From positions 5,469,572 to 5,533,571 of the forward strand of contig NC_049987.1 in assembly GCF_000003815.2 (NCBI RefSeq): a DNA stretch of 64,000 nucleotides. Reading direction: 5' to 3'. Both the position numbers and the translations under genes were made by a program. This document shows, one piece after another, positions 1-43,919 of the stretch (position 1 is its first letter; each line of letters starts with the position of its first letter). Origin of the DNA: Branchiostoma floridae. Lineage: Eukaryota; Chordata; Leptocardii; Amphioxiformes; Branchiostomatidae. The notes beneath the pieces are model-generated. The model had not been told where the DNA came from. It made no database searches and saw nothing but the letters and a program-made list of their open reading frames with translations.

Positions 1-131
1 CCAGCTCTCTCAGGTTTTCTATTCCCGAGTGATGATAATCTCTGTAGAGTGTACCATTCTTGCATTTCTGACTTAAAATAACTACTCTTTTTGTGATCAT
101 CAGACTAAAAATGGTCTATTGTACTAAACAG

Positions 132-31183
<31,052 letters not shown>

Positions 31184-32600
31184 TTCGAGGTGCAACATTG
31201 AACTAGCTGATGTGTTGCTGGACAGTCTTACTTAATGCTGAGCATATCAATCTGTATGTGTAGGAGGGGACCTTAAAACTTTGTAATCCATTATTCTACA
31301 ACAAGTGGCCCAAGCTATTTATACACGAGTGCCTCAACTTACATGTACTGTATGTGTAGTAGGCATTGCCAAAAAGTTGAAGCTCAAATAATGCCATGCA
31401 AGAAATTATCAGAATTTTTTAAAACATATCTGTCTAAGTATGAAACTAATGAAAACAATTTTACAAAAGAAATCTTAAAGTGGTCCAATTTTGATCTTCC
31501 TACTTAAATGTATGGCTGCCAAGCTAGAAAGAGCTGAAAAGATGCCATACAGGAAAGCATTTACTTAATATTAAGAATGTCAATCTATGTGCCTTAAAAT
31601 GAAGGGACCAAAATGTAATAGTATTCAAAGGTGGTCCAAGCATGCTACCTTGTGGGAGTATGCCTAGAAGATTCCTGTGTCCAGCAGGCAGCTAATATGG
31701 AGCTGAAAAATGTGTTGTTAAGAAAGACTTGTAATACTCAAAAGCATATCATGACCTATGAATACATATGTACATGAACAACTATGTATACAGAAGGGAC
31801 TATACAATGTTATGGAACTCAAAAGTGGTCCAAACATGCATCTTCGGGAGGCATGTTACTTTGGAATGTAGATTTATCAACAACTTTACTAATCGCTATG
31901 CAATCAACTTATCATTATCAATACTGAAGTTTGGTACAGGCCATTTTAGATGTGGGGGTGTCAGTGAAGGTTGAATTGAAATTGTTCTTTCCTGTCTGAA
32001 TCCCATGCTGATCCCCCTCAGAATCAGAATGGTCTTTTCCATTTGCAATTCATACCTAATGCGTATATTAAGATATCAAATAAGCTATATGTAGATCATC
32101 AATTATTATACTTCTTATACTTTTGATGTTTTAATCAGTGAATATTTCCCCTGGAGGGTCAAGGTTCAAGATCATTCCAATTTTTTACTCAATAATTTGC
32201 TCGATATCAATAACAATTTATTTGTGAATCTTATCAAGTATTTCAGTCTGGCTACCCCTTTGAAAGGGAGTGATGATTGGTGTTATGAAAGTATTTTGTA
32301 CTTTTAATCACATATGCATAGTTATATAAATATAGGCTTTTATATTTTTACACAAGTCTGGGAAATGTTGCATTGTATGTATATCCTTAATGCAGTATTA
32401 TCTAATGTTATTGTTTATCTTGTAAATAAGGTGCTTATGTTGAGTAGTCAAATGTGCTTAATATGCAATGTCATTTAAGTTCTGTTCCTTATCGCTTGGA
32501 CATTTTAAGGTTGAAATTAAGAAAGAGGGCAAGATGCAAACAGAGAATAGGAAATTTGAATCTGACTATATGATATATCCAAACTGGATGTGTTTGAATA
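31184..32600 (+). other. probable 3' UTR of the ROS1-like gene
   Basis: AT-rich, mostly non-repetitive DNA after the stop codon with no further ORF. No AATAAA occurs before 32600. The first candidates are 32669-32674 (inside a palindromic MITE) and 32946-32951. The UTR end is therefore uncertain, and the MITE may supply the poly(A) signal. Confidence 0.5.
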
Positions 32601-32841
32601 TAATGTTAGTTCACATTTATCCAAGGGATAATCTATATCCATTGTTTTGTTAACATGTTGTCTAGAGAATAAATCAAGTCAATAGACGGTGGTCTCAAGT
32701 TGAGATATTTTCAAACTAATTAGAGAGAAAAAACTATTGCAGTTTGAAACCACCATCAGTCGACTCGATATCCCCAAATACCTTATCTTTAAAAACAACG
32801 GATATAGGTTACCCCACAGATAAAGGTTGAGTAGCGCTACA
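32601..32841. mobile_element. palindromic foldback MITE, family 1, copy 2
   Basis: Same arms as 1455-1676, including AGACGGTGGTCTCAAG and its inverse GAAACCACCATCAGTCGAC. Contains AATAAA at 32669 that could serve the upstream gene. Confidence 0.85.
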
Positions 32842-33014
32842 GACTTTCCTCTCAAACTGTTTTCATGTTGATCTTGTAGTTTGATATTTTTATGAGCCAA
32901 GAAACAAAATATTAGATGAGTGTAGCCCTGAATGGAAAAGTTTACAATAAAGAAAAATCTTCCAACATCCCTTGTGCCAAAAGTCTTTAAGTAACCCCTT
33001 TGTGAGCCGCAAGT

Positions 33015-33227
33015 TACTGTTAATGCAGAAATGTTCGCGGTGGATTAATGTTCGCGGTTTGCGCGGTGACCACTTCACTGCGAATTTAAAACCACCGCGA
33101 ACGTTTTTCTACTATGATATTAGATTGCAGTCTATGGTGTTACCGCGAACTTAAATCCATCGCGAAAAGTCCTTTTTCCCCGCTACCGCGAAATTAAATC
33201 CCCGCGAACTTAAAAACATTTACAGTA
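33015..33227. mobile_element. MITE with CCACCGCGAA motifs, copy 2
   Basis: Starts TACTGTTAATGCAGAAATG and ends ACATTTACAGTA. Multiple ACCGCGAACTTAAA-type words. Better preserved than copy 1 at 3930. Confidence 0.8.
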
Positions 33228-34197
33228 TTGTGGCTGCACTATGTTAGATGTAAGATAAGAAGTGCCCCCAAACCCCTTTAATGTCCTCCTGTCAGCACAT
33301 TGACTCAAGATTAATGACCGTGGACTTAATTACAAAACCTTGGGAAAATCCTGACCTTAACCAGTGTAACTTTACCCTAAGTCTCACCAACTCCATTTCT
33401 TGGTTTTGGGACATTTTCAAATAAGAAATCAGCAAGACGACCATCAGACAAGGGTTGGCAGCACCTTGTGCCTGACTATAGTATTCAATCCCTGAAACTG
33501 TATACAGTCCTAAATGTCCAAGAAGACCGCTCGGGATAAAATCAGGTCTATAGGTGGTCACTATAGGCAGGATCCTTAATACTTGTGTCAATGGGAAAAA
33601 TTATCTGAGGCCACCAAAAAGTGGTTACGTTGCACAGGTGGTCCTTATGCAGGTGGTCATTTTAGATGTACATATTTGACTGTACCAAGGCAAATGTACA
33701 GATTTATTCCTCTGACTTTGTTTTCATGTTCCAGTTCAACATTACTTTTAAAAGCCTGAGAACCAACAAATGAAATTGATGTACAAGTCATGTAATTCTA
33801 CCCAAGCCTGGAGTGGAAGCAAGCTCTCCCCAAGGAGAAAATCTTAAGACTTTCCCTTCCTGTAACTTAATCTTAACTGTACCTAAAGCAAGGAAATCCA
33901 AGGTCAGACATAAGGTCATGCTGCCCCCCCTCCCCCCAAAGTGGCGACACTTGTGTTGTTACCTGTCATTTCACATTACATTTTGTGATTCCTTGAGTAT
34001 TGTAGACTGACTTTTGCTGAACACTTAGGTGATAATGTGGTTAAACCTTTTATTGTTGTTCACTTTCACAAGACCTCAGTTTTCCCCCACAAAATATGAT
34101 CAGTCCTTACATTTCCTAAGACTGGAAAAATCCAGAGTGCTATTTCCCTTAGATCAATGACAATTGTGTGACAAGTTACCTTTTTTTCTGTATCTTA

Positions 34198-34559
34198 GGC
34201 CACACCAATTTAATTTCTTGGTTCACGGATTCGCTCGCTCCTATTTTTGGGGAAAAAAAATAAAAATAAAAATTACCACTCAGCAAATTTTCACCATTAA
34301 TGAAGCTATTCACCAACTTTCTGGTGTAGCAAAGTGGCCTTTATATTATAAGCTACTTAAATTGTGGGTACAGGTGCTGTTACTGTACAATAATAGTGTT
34401 TTTGTACTTTTTTTCAAGCTGAAAACTTTTTTTCTTTATGTTTTGGATTAGCCGTTACCTTTACCCCAACCATTTTACAGTTTTTATTTTTATTTCGCCC
34501 TCTCGCTTCATATTTCTTATGAAAAAATCCGTGAACCAAGAAATTAAATTGGTGTGGCC
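34198..34559. mobile_element. Harbinger-like MITE (GGCCACACCA ends), copy 2
   Basis: Near-identical to 4391-4750. Flanked by TTA at 34195-34197 and 34560-34562. Confidence 0.88.
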
Positions 34560-37000
34560 TTAGCTTTGTACTTAATTTTGAGACTGCTTTCCTTTTGCAT
34601 CAGTAGTTTCTCTTCCTATTCCTACTTTCCACAAAAGCCACAATATTCCCATGTAACCAAATCCTGCCCTCTTTTCCCTGAAACAAGCAGACCATCTGGT
34701 CATGCTAAGTGCAGGAAGGCACAGGAAACATTTCCGACACAAAAGCTGGTGTTTTCCCCAAAACAGGGACAAACCTGTTATCTGGAATTGTTCCTGAATA
34801 TTTCCATAAAATATCGGGCTTCCGGGTAACTCGATACTGACCTGTTTACCCCATACAGGACGACCATTAGTTCACCTGACATCACAATCTGTTATAAACC
34901 TCAGGCCACTCCAAATTATTGCCTTCCTTTTCGTACAAGTAAACAGATGAGGGCTGGGAAGAAAACTTGGTTCTGAGAACCTTCACTCTGGTTTTCTCAT
35001 TTTCTGTCCATGTGTTGGGTGTTAGCAGGCTTGACTTCCATCACTTCCACCATTCCAATGTATTTTCTTTGTTTCAGTACATTTTAAAGTAAAAAAAAAT
35101 ATTGCAATGAAGTTAAGATAAAAACAGCAGACTTTAATGAAAAACTTGGATCTTATACTCGCAGCTTGAAATTGTTCAACGAAGGTGTAAACTTTTCCTT
35201 GGAATCTGTTTTAAAATTGATATTCTAGGTCAGCATTGCATTTTGAAAACTGGGAAGTTCAACCCAAACTGGAGTGGCTTAGTAAACTTATTGATAAATG
35301 CAGCTGTACTTGATAGTTCCTAAAAGTCTTGCCTGTGTAACTCATGCAATATCAGAGAAATTTGATTTAGAAAATGTCACATAACGTCATGTAACAACAC
35401 ATTACATGAATGTTGTATAATTGTACTATTGCAACATTTTTCCATGAAACAGTACTTACTATTTCATAAAAGTCTTCCTCTATACAAGGTGAACAACCTT
35501 AAGACTAAGTAGTTTGGGGTTATATAGGACAAGAAAAATGAGAGCAACTGAAGACAGAAAATATTAGGCTGTAACCAAAGCAGCCAACAAACACACAGGC
35601 CAACCACATCTGACATTGACCACGGCCTTGTTAAACTAATGAGTCCCAGATGTTGGGATAATAAGACTTAGTATTTGATATCGGAACAGGATAAGATAAA
35701 GATTGTGCAGTTATGCCTGCTCTTGTTCACAGGAAGGAAATATAAAAGAGATTTTCATTTCCATATTGAAACGATCTAAGAAGAAACCTTCTAAGGCTAA
35801 GCACTAAAACTTGTGTTCTTTAAGGTTAGATTCTTCCAGTTTTTGCTGACCTAAAAAATACACTAAAGAGGTAAATGCAGTAGTTGCCGAAGATCAAACA
35901 TTCATTTTTCTTTATCTGTATATGTTTTTGGAATACCTTGGCGCCAAAACACTCTAAAACAGTGCCTCTATTAGTTATGAACATAGACTACAATATACAG
36001 AGCAATATTGTCTGCAGTCTTGATGGAAAAGGGCCCTCAGTCATGCTCCCCTAGGTCCATAATTCATACCTGATGACAACAACTCTGTTAATGGATTAGA
36101 TGTGTACAATCCCGCCTGATTAGGCTAAGCTTTAAGTGTTAATCCTCTGTAGAACCAGGTGCTAATCCTGGATAATGAAGCTTTTGTTAAGCTTTTAAGA
36201 CTTAATCCCCAAGCAGATGTAAGGTGTAATGGAAGGTAGTCATAAGAAGATAGAATATCATCTAAGAATTACACATCCTTGACAAATGTGTCTGACTTAA
36301 AATGGCTGTGCCATTTTTTAGAAGTTCTTGACTTTTTGTATACCAAGATTGTTTTTGTTCTATTCTCTTTCGTATTCATAATTGTGAAGAGAATCACAAG
36401 GTAACGTTACATCTTAGCATGCTAGATATTTTGTTATGTGTATACTGTCATATCCTCACTTTAAATGTGTATATCATTCATAACTCTCGCCACATCAGCT
36501 TTAATAACATTTTTCATTGCGCTTTGAGAACGTATTGAGTTCTTGCTAAAATTGTAACCTGTGCGGATTTTGAAGAGAAATTGTTAGATTTGAAAGAAAT
36601 GTTGAAGCCTCTTGGAAGTACATGTATTGCCATTGTCTAGGTGTGGATTCTAAAGATAGAAAGTTGAAAGCTTATGTACATAATACGCTGCTGATAAAAT
36701 GTAAAAATTTATTAAGATATATTAGATATCTCATTCACATTGTGCCTTACTTATTACACTTTGTAGATTTACCCCCTACTGACTAATCGATATTGGACCA
36801 AACTTTGACCAAACAATGACCAATAAAGATGCAATGTTGATATTTATGTACAAGTAGCTACGTTCTCATGATGTTGCTGTTTTTAACTGACTGAAAACCA
36901 TATGTACTACGGAAATAGTATTATAATTATTTTTACATTTTACGGCATTTTACGGTACTACAGCGGAACCTCTGGTTTTGATAGTTGGTGTACAAGTTTT
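34560..37000. other. AT-rich intergenic stretch
   Basis: No gene, RNA or clear repeat was recognised. A canonical AATAAA at 36822 with nearby TG-rich sequence could be a distal poly(A) site of the kinase gene or chance. Confidence 0.5.
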
Positions 37001-37001
37001 C

Positions 37002-37132
37002 TAGCCTGAGTACCATCCTCCGTACTGGTAGTGACCGCTGGCCCATTACTTTCGCTTGCTAACTCCGTGGTTAGCAAGCGAAAGTACTGAGCCAGCGGTC
37101 ACTACGCAGGATGGTACAAGTACTCAGGCTAT
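37002..37132. mobile_element. long hairpin element (TAGCCTGAGTACCATCC ends)
   Basis: Arms pair along nearly the whole length: TAGCCTGAGTACCATCC, GTGACCGCTGGC and CTTTCGCTTGCTAAC are each matched by inverted copies to the right. The loop is only a few bases. Confidence 0.9.
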
Positions 37133-37463
37133 AGGTTTTCCATCTGTAGCAACTATATTATATTGAGTTGGGGATGACAAGTGTCTTGAAGTTTTAGTTC
37201 CTATATAGGCCTGCTGTTTCTTGTCAAGACCTGCACCCATCCTACACGCTTTAGTTTAAACTTGCATTCCGTCATTCCAAACCTCCAAGTCTTTCTCCTC
37301 CGCAGTTTTGTACCAAATATCGCCACGCCGTTCGGAAATCGAGCGGGAAAAACTCGCGCTTCGCGTGCCTGCAGCTGATCAGCTCCAAATGTCGGCAGAT
37401 ATTTTAATTGACGGGAACTGAATTTAGCAGAAAATGTTGGGATGCGTGTTAAAAAGTGTTTTA

Positions 37464-37740
37464 AAGGGGGTTCACACGTGCGTACATATACGTACACATA
37501 CGAGGTCCGCATGAAGTTCTTAGTCTCTACCAGGCTCCACAGGTTGCAGGGAAAATAGTAGAAATTGGACAAATATAGTTGCATAACTTGCTAAAGGAGC
37601 TGGCCAATGAGTATGGTTTACGACCCAGCTAACTCCTCTGGCACGTTATCTGTCTATATTTGTCCAATTTCTTTTTCCAGGAACCTGCGGAGCCTGATAT
37701 ACATGTGTATACGCACTTGTGTACCCATCTTTAGAGAGTA
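37464..37740. mobile_element. foldback MITE, family 2, copy 1
   Basis: TTAA precedes AGGGGGTTCACACGTGCGTA. Inner arms AAATTGGACAAATATAG / CTATATTTGTCCAATTT and CTACCAGGCTCC / GGAGCCTG are inverted. Copy 2 is at 39883-40177, and a solo fragment occurs at about 56565-56640. Confidence 0.75.
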
Positions 37741-38796
37741 TGCCGAGTACGTGTGTGCGGTACCAGTGAACCAGGTACTTCTACACACAGGTGTGTGCAC
37801 ACCTGACGCTCGCCGCTCGCGTGTGGATGAAGGACAGGTGTGTTACAGGTGAGAGAACGTCATTAATGACGCGTCCAACGTCAGGTTTATTGAAAAGGTG
37901 TTGAAGAACACTTTAAAGAAATTGGATTGACAAAGTCACACATCTATATTTCAACATATAGTTAACACTGATCAAAAACACTTAAAGGCCTTCAACGTTT
38001 TTGCATTTAATGTGCAACAAATGAAAGTCCTAAAAGCTATGGAAGCAAAATTGTGAGCCATAGACAAAGACGTTTTTAGAAGTACGCAATACAATTAGGC
38101 AGTCTCAATAGACTTTCGAACGATGCAGATACTGTACACAGTTAAAGAGTATAATAACAAAATGACTTCAATTAAATTCTATTTTTAGAACACAAGTTGC
38201 AAACGCAACTTTTGTCATCTTTTTTATAAACCTCTGCATTAACAATCTCAAGTTAAATTGAAGAGGACAAAATACACCAAAAAGTCTAAAAGAAACGCAA
38301 ATGAATGCTTTGTAAAATGAGGATATGTAAAATGAAAATATCGCTCTTATATTGACATTTGCTGTTAACAGACTTTTTATCCTTTATTCATATATCAGAT
38401 GCATATGTGCGGCTTAGCTGTGTCCTCCCAGAGATACTTTATGTAAGTACTTGAATCATTATAGTGTTAACGTTAATGCTGTAAGATGTTTGTTAAATTC
38501 GCTGCCGGTTTGTCCGGTCAAACGTGTCGATCGCAAGACGTATGTGACAAAAAAAGTTGCTGTAGATTCTTATCAACATTCTGTGTTGTAAATCCGATAG
38601 CTAACCTTACTCAACAACTCGTGAATGTGCCCTAACGACATTTTTACAGTAACCTGTCCGCTCAACACCATTTGTTCCGACTCCAGTGACCCGGACTCCA
38701 TATTTCCGCTGAGTGGGAAACACGGAGGTTCCGTGCCTGCGATACCGCCGCTAAGTGCCCAGGAAACCTGTATCTCATTCCTGGCTTCTGAAGTAT

Positions 38797-38814
38797 GTAG
38801 GGGGGGGGGGGGGG
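38797..38814. repeat. poly-G run
   Basis: A run of about 16 G bases. Confidence 0.9.
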
Positions 38815-39123
38815 AATATTGTTGAGGACAAAGGCGTTAGGCCACACCAATTTGGTTCCTTGTTTTACGGATATGTTGAAGTACGATTCGTCAAGATGAA
38901 AACAGACGGCTTTAGTGAAAACTTGAGACTAGTATATCCACTCCGTAAATGCAAGTACTAAGGTACTAAGGCTGAATATTGTTGAGGACAAAGGCGTTAG
39001 GCCACACCAATTTGGTTCCTTGTTTTATGGATATGTTGAAGTACGATTCGTCAAGATGAAAACAGACGGCTTTAGTGAAAACTTGAGACTAGTATATCCA
39101 CTCCGTAAATGCAAGTACTAAGG
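38814..39123. repeat. 160-bp direct tandem duplication
   Basis: GAATATTGTTGAGGACAAAG through GCAAGTACTAAGG occurs at 38814-38963 and 38974-39123 with one difference. Each copy contains a GGCCACACCAATTTGG end like the Harbinger-like MITE, but no matching second end. Confidence 0.93.
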
Positions 39124-39384
39124 TTCAGACTTCCCCTTTAACTCCATGGCAGAAACACAAGAAATTCTAAGAAGCTCAAAACTGTAAAGTGCAGAACGAA
39201 CCGATACAAAAATTCTCCAATGCCATATTTAGTCCGCCTCCTAAACAACAGATAATCACGTTTTGAATAGTCGATTTTTAATCATGTTAAAATTAAGATC
39301 AAATGCCGTTAATTCTTGCTGTATTGTAAATGTACATTTTAAAACGTACTTTTAGCTTTTTTTTTAAATTTATGATAAGTTGTA

Positions 39385-39480
39385 ATATGTTGTTTTGCCA
39401 TGATTGCATTGTACCGTATACGTAATTCATCTCCTGGCTGCAATGTATCACGTTTCAATAAACCATTCATTCATTCATAA
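39385..39480 (+). mobile_element. possible LINE 3' tail
   Basis: CAATAAACCATTCATTCATT at the end resembles the poly(A)-signal plus (ATTC)n tail of the LINE at 59067. No coding part is visible. Confidence 0.3.
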
Positions 39481-39882
39481 CTCTGTTAAAATCCGACAAC
39501 CAAGATATGAATTGCTTAGGCCGTAGTTTTGCACATGCTTTCAGAAGTAACGAATGTAAGGGTTGTGTTTGGAACACAAAGACTTTAGGAGGAACCACTT
39601 CACTCAGTATCTAGAATAGAGACATTTCCCGAATGACGTAGATACAAAGAGAATGTGTGAGAACCACTTAAAGAAAGTGTTATGTCTTTGGAAACGTTTT
39701 GTGTCTTCAAGACAAAAGCTGTAGGAGAGGCCACCTCAATCAATGCTGAGTGTGAATGAATTAATTGAAACTGATTGGTGTAGCTCTAGCTTTAAAAACA
39801 TTTTATATTTAGAAGACAAGGGTGTTAGGGTGGCCCCCTTAACCCAGTGCCCGCATCAAATACATTTTCTCGTTACAGGCGC

Positions 39883-40177
39883 TAAAGGTGGGTTCACACG
39901 CGCGTATATATTCCGTATGAGGTCCGTATGGAAGTTATAGCCTCTACCAGGCTCCACTGGTCGCTGGAAAAATTGGACAAATATAGACAGATGACATGCA
40001 GAGGAGTAAGCTGGGTCGCAAACCATACTCCTCGGCCAACTTACTCCTCTGGTGTGTTATATGCGTCTATATTTGTTCAACTTCTACTATTTTTCCAGCG
40101 GCCTGGGGAGCCTGCTGGAGGCTAAGACTTCCATACGGACTTGAATATATCATACGCACCTGTGACCACCCCCCTTA
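39883..40177. mobile_element. foldback MITE, family 2, copy 2
   Basis: Left AAAGGTGGGTTCACACGCGC and GGTCCGTATGGAAGT pair with ACTTCCATACGGACTT and CCACCCCCCTTAA at the right. Middle arms GAGGAGTAAGCTGG / CCAACTTACTCCTC are also inverted. Confidence 0.8.
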
Positions 40178-40194
40178 ACAGAATGACCCAGAAC

Positions 40195-40570
40195 CACTGA
40201 AATGGATTAGTGTGGCCCTAGCTTTCAAAATATTTTGTGTTTGTGAGACAAAGGCTATAGAATGAACCACTTCGCTCAATGTTGTGTGTGAATGGGACTT
40301 CTTCACGTTTCAATCGCACGAACAGAATGTCTCATAACCACTAAGATTTATACTTATTGTGGCCCTAGCTTTCAAAACATTTTGTGTTTGTGAGACAAAG
40401 GCTATAGGACTAAGGTTGAACCACTTCGCTCAGTGCTGTTAGTGTGAATGGGAGTTGTTCCCGTTGTTTGACGCGAACAGTGCCCTTACATGTGTAATGT
40501 GGTGTTGTTAGTGTGAATAGGAGTTGTTCCCGTTGGTTGACGCGAACAGCGCCCTTACATGTGTAATGTG
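40195..40570. repeat. diverged tandem repeats with a 65-bp recent duplication
   Basis: AGTGTGGCCCTAGCTTTCAAAA with GAGACAAAGGCTATAG recurs near 40208 and 40358. GTTAGTGTGAATxGGAGTTG through TTACATGTGTAATGTGGTG is duplicated at about 40438 and 40503. Confidence 0.75.
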
Positions 40571-41779
40571 GTGTGGTGAGAAACCCGAGCGCGCGCAGGG
40601 GGTGAAGAACAACACGGGCGGAATGGCGGGCCGTTGAGTCATGAATGTTAACCTGTCACGCACGGCACCAGGCAACACGCACAAGCTATTTTAAGAATCT
40701 AGATTTTCAGGGATGTGTTTTGCGCAGTAGATGAAGTCAAGGGGACGAAAAAGACGAAGTGAACTGAGAGGAAATAGAGGAAAGTCGAACGGATACTCAA
40801 CCTGCATGAACAGTTTCCAATACGATCCATGTCATATCCATCAAATACATCAAACTTCATTGCGCAACAATTGTAACAGACATATAATGCAATGGAAACT
40901 GTTAAAAGCCAAAAGGTGCTTTTAACTCCTTGACAGTTACAGATACATCGTACAAAAGTCAGCATTCCTTCCCGTAGGTAGGTTCTTGTTGATGGTCTTA
41001 ATTGGTTCTGTCGCTGAAACTGGTACGACGGCTGGGCCCTTTTTTTGCAGGTCAATGCTAATTGATGTGTAACATTTCAAAAAACAAAGATATCTAACAT
41101 TTGAAAGACCTAAACTACATGGGTGGTTTTGTCGTATCAAAAATTGTAATAATATACTTTAGTAATTTGCACAAGAACAAGACCCTGGATCACCGACAGA
41201 TATAAGAAACATGTGTCTTGAAGGAATGTAGCTAGTCGCTTAACCTAAGTCACTTTTGCAAAAGGCGTAGCTTCATCAACTGTTAGATTATGTTAGTTAC
41301 TACATATTGTTGCATTTCAGAATCACATATAACAGACGTACAGTTTCGACATTCTGGAATCAATTTCCATCACGGAGTTTTTTGTTTGTCTTTGGATTCC
41401 ATTGCAATTGTGTCTTTAAGGTGTATAAAGATAGTTGACCTGAAAACTTTCCAGTATCGTACTAAATTCGGAGTAACTAACATTGCATCCATAGCCTTTT
41501 TCATTCTCTTGACCTCATGTCTGTTTCTTTTACTATTATTTTACTAGATTTCTTTTACTAGAATATATGTTCAAATGCCTTTCTTTAATGTAGAGGAGCA
41601 GGTGTTATCCTAATATCTTTTTTCTAGATTGCCTGATGCTATAGTTTCTAGTAGTGCTTGCTTCCATCGCGTCGTTTAATTGCATACGTTGTTATTGACA
41701 TATTTGACACGAAAACCTTCCAGTATTTGTTTCTAATTTCACAGTAACTTATCCTAATAACCTTTTCCTTCTACTACCC

Positions 41780-42010
41780 TTTAGTCCAGGTACAGTGGTG
41801 TTTGTTTTCCCCTGCTCCTGTGAAACACCTGTCCACAACAAGTACCTGTAAACACAGGTACAAAGGCAACACCTTGCTGCCAAGCGACAGGTCGCCATTG
41901 GGCGGTAACAGCCCGTGTCTGTGTCCGGATACCTGCCCGACAAGGTGTGCAGGACAGGGCGCGCCTCTTCCGCCTGGTACATGCACCTGGAATGTACCAC
42001 TGACAGACAG
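41780..42010. promoter_or_regulatory. cluster of CAGGT/ACCTG E-box-type sites, block 1
   Basis: At least seven ACCTG/CAGGT words in about 230 bp (for example CCAGGTAC, ACACCTGTCC, TACCTGTAAACACAGGTAC, CACCTGG). About 0.5 would be expected by chance. They resemble binding sites of Snail/ZEB or bHLH factors. Confidence 0.35.
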
Positions 42011-42018
42011 TGGAGAAG

Positions 42019-42254
42019 TAACGCTAGTTCACCTTTATCCACGGAGTAACCTATATCCGTTGTATATAGGGTTTATTGGGACATCAAATCGACGGACGGT
42101 GTTGTCAAACTGCAATGTTTCAGAATTATTCTTATTTCGTCAAACTATTGCAGCTTGAATCCGCCGTCCGTCGAATTGATGTCCCTAGATACTCCGTTTT
42201 TTATCCATAAAACGGATATAGGTACCCCTCGGATAAAGGTGAACTAGTGCTACA
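42019..42254. mobile_element. palindromic foldback MITE, family 1, copy 3
   Basis: Starts TAACGCTAGTTCACCTTTAT and ends GGATAAAGGTGAACTAGTGC. The inner arm GACGGACGGTGTTGTCAAAC pairs with GAATCCGCCGTCCGTC. Confidence 0.88.
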
Positions 42255-42697
42255 GGTCATCTCTTACATGTTAGACGTTACCTAGGCGACTATATGGTAT
42301 ATGTGAATATTGTATGATATATGTATATGAACTTGAAGAAATGTATATTCCGCCAGGTACACGAACCGGTGCAATAGCTAAAGGCCCCCTCTCACTAGAC
42401 GTGCGGCACGCTTGCGAAGCGATTAGATGGATTATGTCTACATTGTATGATATATGTATACGAACTTGAACAACAAATGCCTGGTATATACAAATGTATG
42501 CTGATGAATGTACTACTGACAGACAGTGGAGAAGTACAGGTCATCTCTTTCATATCAGAAATTGGCGAAGCGACTAGATAGCATATGTGAATATTGTATG
42601 ATATATGTATATGAACTTGAACAAATGTATATTCCGCCAGGTACACGCTATTTTAAAGCCCAAAATATGTTAAACAAAGCAGCTAGAAAAGTATATG

Positions 42698-42702
<5 letters not shown>

Positions 42703-42745
<43 letters not shown>

Positions 42746-42830
42746 TAGAGACAGACAGACAGACAGACACAGAGAGAGAGACGGATATAGATAGATGGAT
42801 AGATGGATAGATGGGAAGATAGACATATTT
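42703..42830. repeat. (AG)n, (ACAG)n and (GATA)-rich microsatellite
   Basis: About 18 AG dinucleotides followed by ACAGACAG and AGATGGAT runs. Confidence 0.95.
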
Positions 42831-43029
42831 ACCAAGGTTAATGTCAATATCACCTTTAATTAATTTAATGCGCGCTAAAAGCATGTTGTATATGATACTT
42901 GTATATCTTTTCATGTATTGGATTCAGAATCTTGAGCCATGCCATAGCAGGGACTCGTTTTAAATGTCGTAAGTACCGTTACAATGACGATGCTTTAAGC
43001 TTCTCTTATATAGCTTCTTTAAGGAGCTC

Positions 43030-43910
43030 CAACCCCTCCAGGTAATCCCACCTGCGGTAAGGTAGAACACACCTGAGTTACCTGGCTGTACAGGTAAGAC
43101 ATTCCCACGACATGTGGGCTCAGTTTGGAGCGACAGTTTCCCATTGTGTATAAACTGCCCGTGACGCTCTTGGGATACCTGGCGCGCAAGTAGCACACCT
43201 TGCCTCACCTGCGCGCCAGGTGTGCACGCGACCACAGGTAACAACAGGTATTGTGCTCCCGCCGAATCTCGCCCGTTTCCTTCCGGTGTTTACGGCATTA
43301 GCGCCGCGAAGAAAAAAAGTTGAAAAGAACGTTATTAATTATCGTTGTTTGAGTACGCGTAAATCTGACAACATACAATGATGGCGATAAAATATGCCAC
43401 TGGTCTGTTGACAACCGGCAATCTACAGATTTAAACACATTTTCGTTGTGCTCGTCTGGAGAACAAGCAAATACCCGACTTTGAAGTGACAGGTAGTCAT
43501 TGAACTTGTTATCTACAGATAAACTCTACAATGAATGAAACATCAATAACGCATATGATTCGTCTCCTGGCATGTACATCTAGGCACTAAGCATAAACAC
43601 CTTGTCTCCTTGCTTACCTGGAGGAAGAAGATGAGCAAACACCTGAGTTTTAAGAAGCAGGTACATACACAGAATGCTCACAAACTTTAAGCCTTTTCAA
43701 TACGTGGGTATAGATCCAAAACAGATATGCTTGTCCCTCCCACTTCGCAATTAAAGGTTTAAACTTATTGTTCTCCTTCTCACCTGCAGGAAGATGACAA
43801 TGGAACACCTGAGCGGCAGGTAGTCATTGAACTTCAACTGTCCGCGGTGCCTCCACATTCCGGGCTGGCAGGAGGTGTGGCCGTACCTGTACAGGTGTGA
43901 CCAGGTGATG
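43030..43910. promoter_or_regulatory. cluster of CAGGT/ACCTG E-box-type sites, block 2
   Basis: Ten ACCTG/CAGGT words lie in 43030-43260 and about nine in 43610-43910. The second part is partly repeat-derived: GxCAGGTAGTCATTGAACTT occurs at about 43488 and 43814, and CACCTGAG occurs in both halves. Could be an enhancer or a decayed tandem array. Confidence 0.35.
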
Positions 43911-43919
43911 AGGGAAGGG

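Noticed and set aside
37201-37584. 127-residue minus-strand ORF
   Set aside because: Overlaps a foldback MITE and has no family resemblance.
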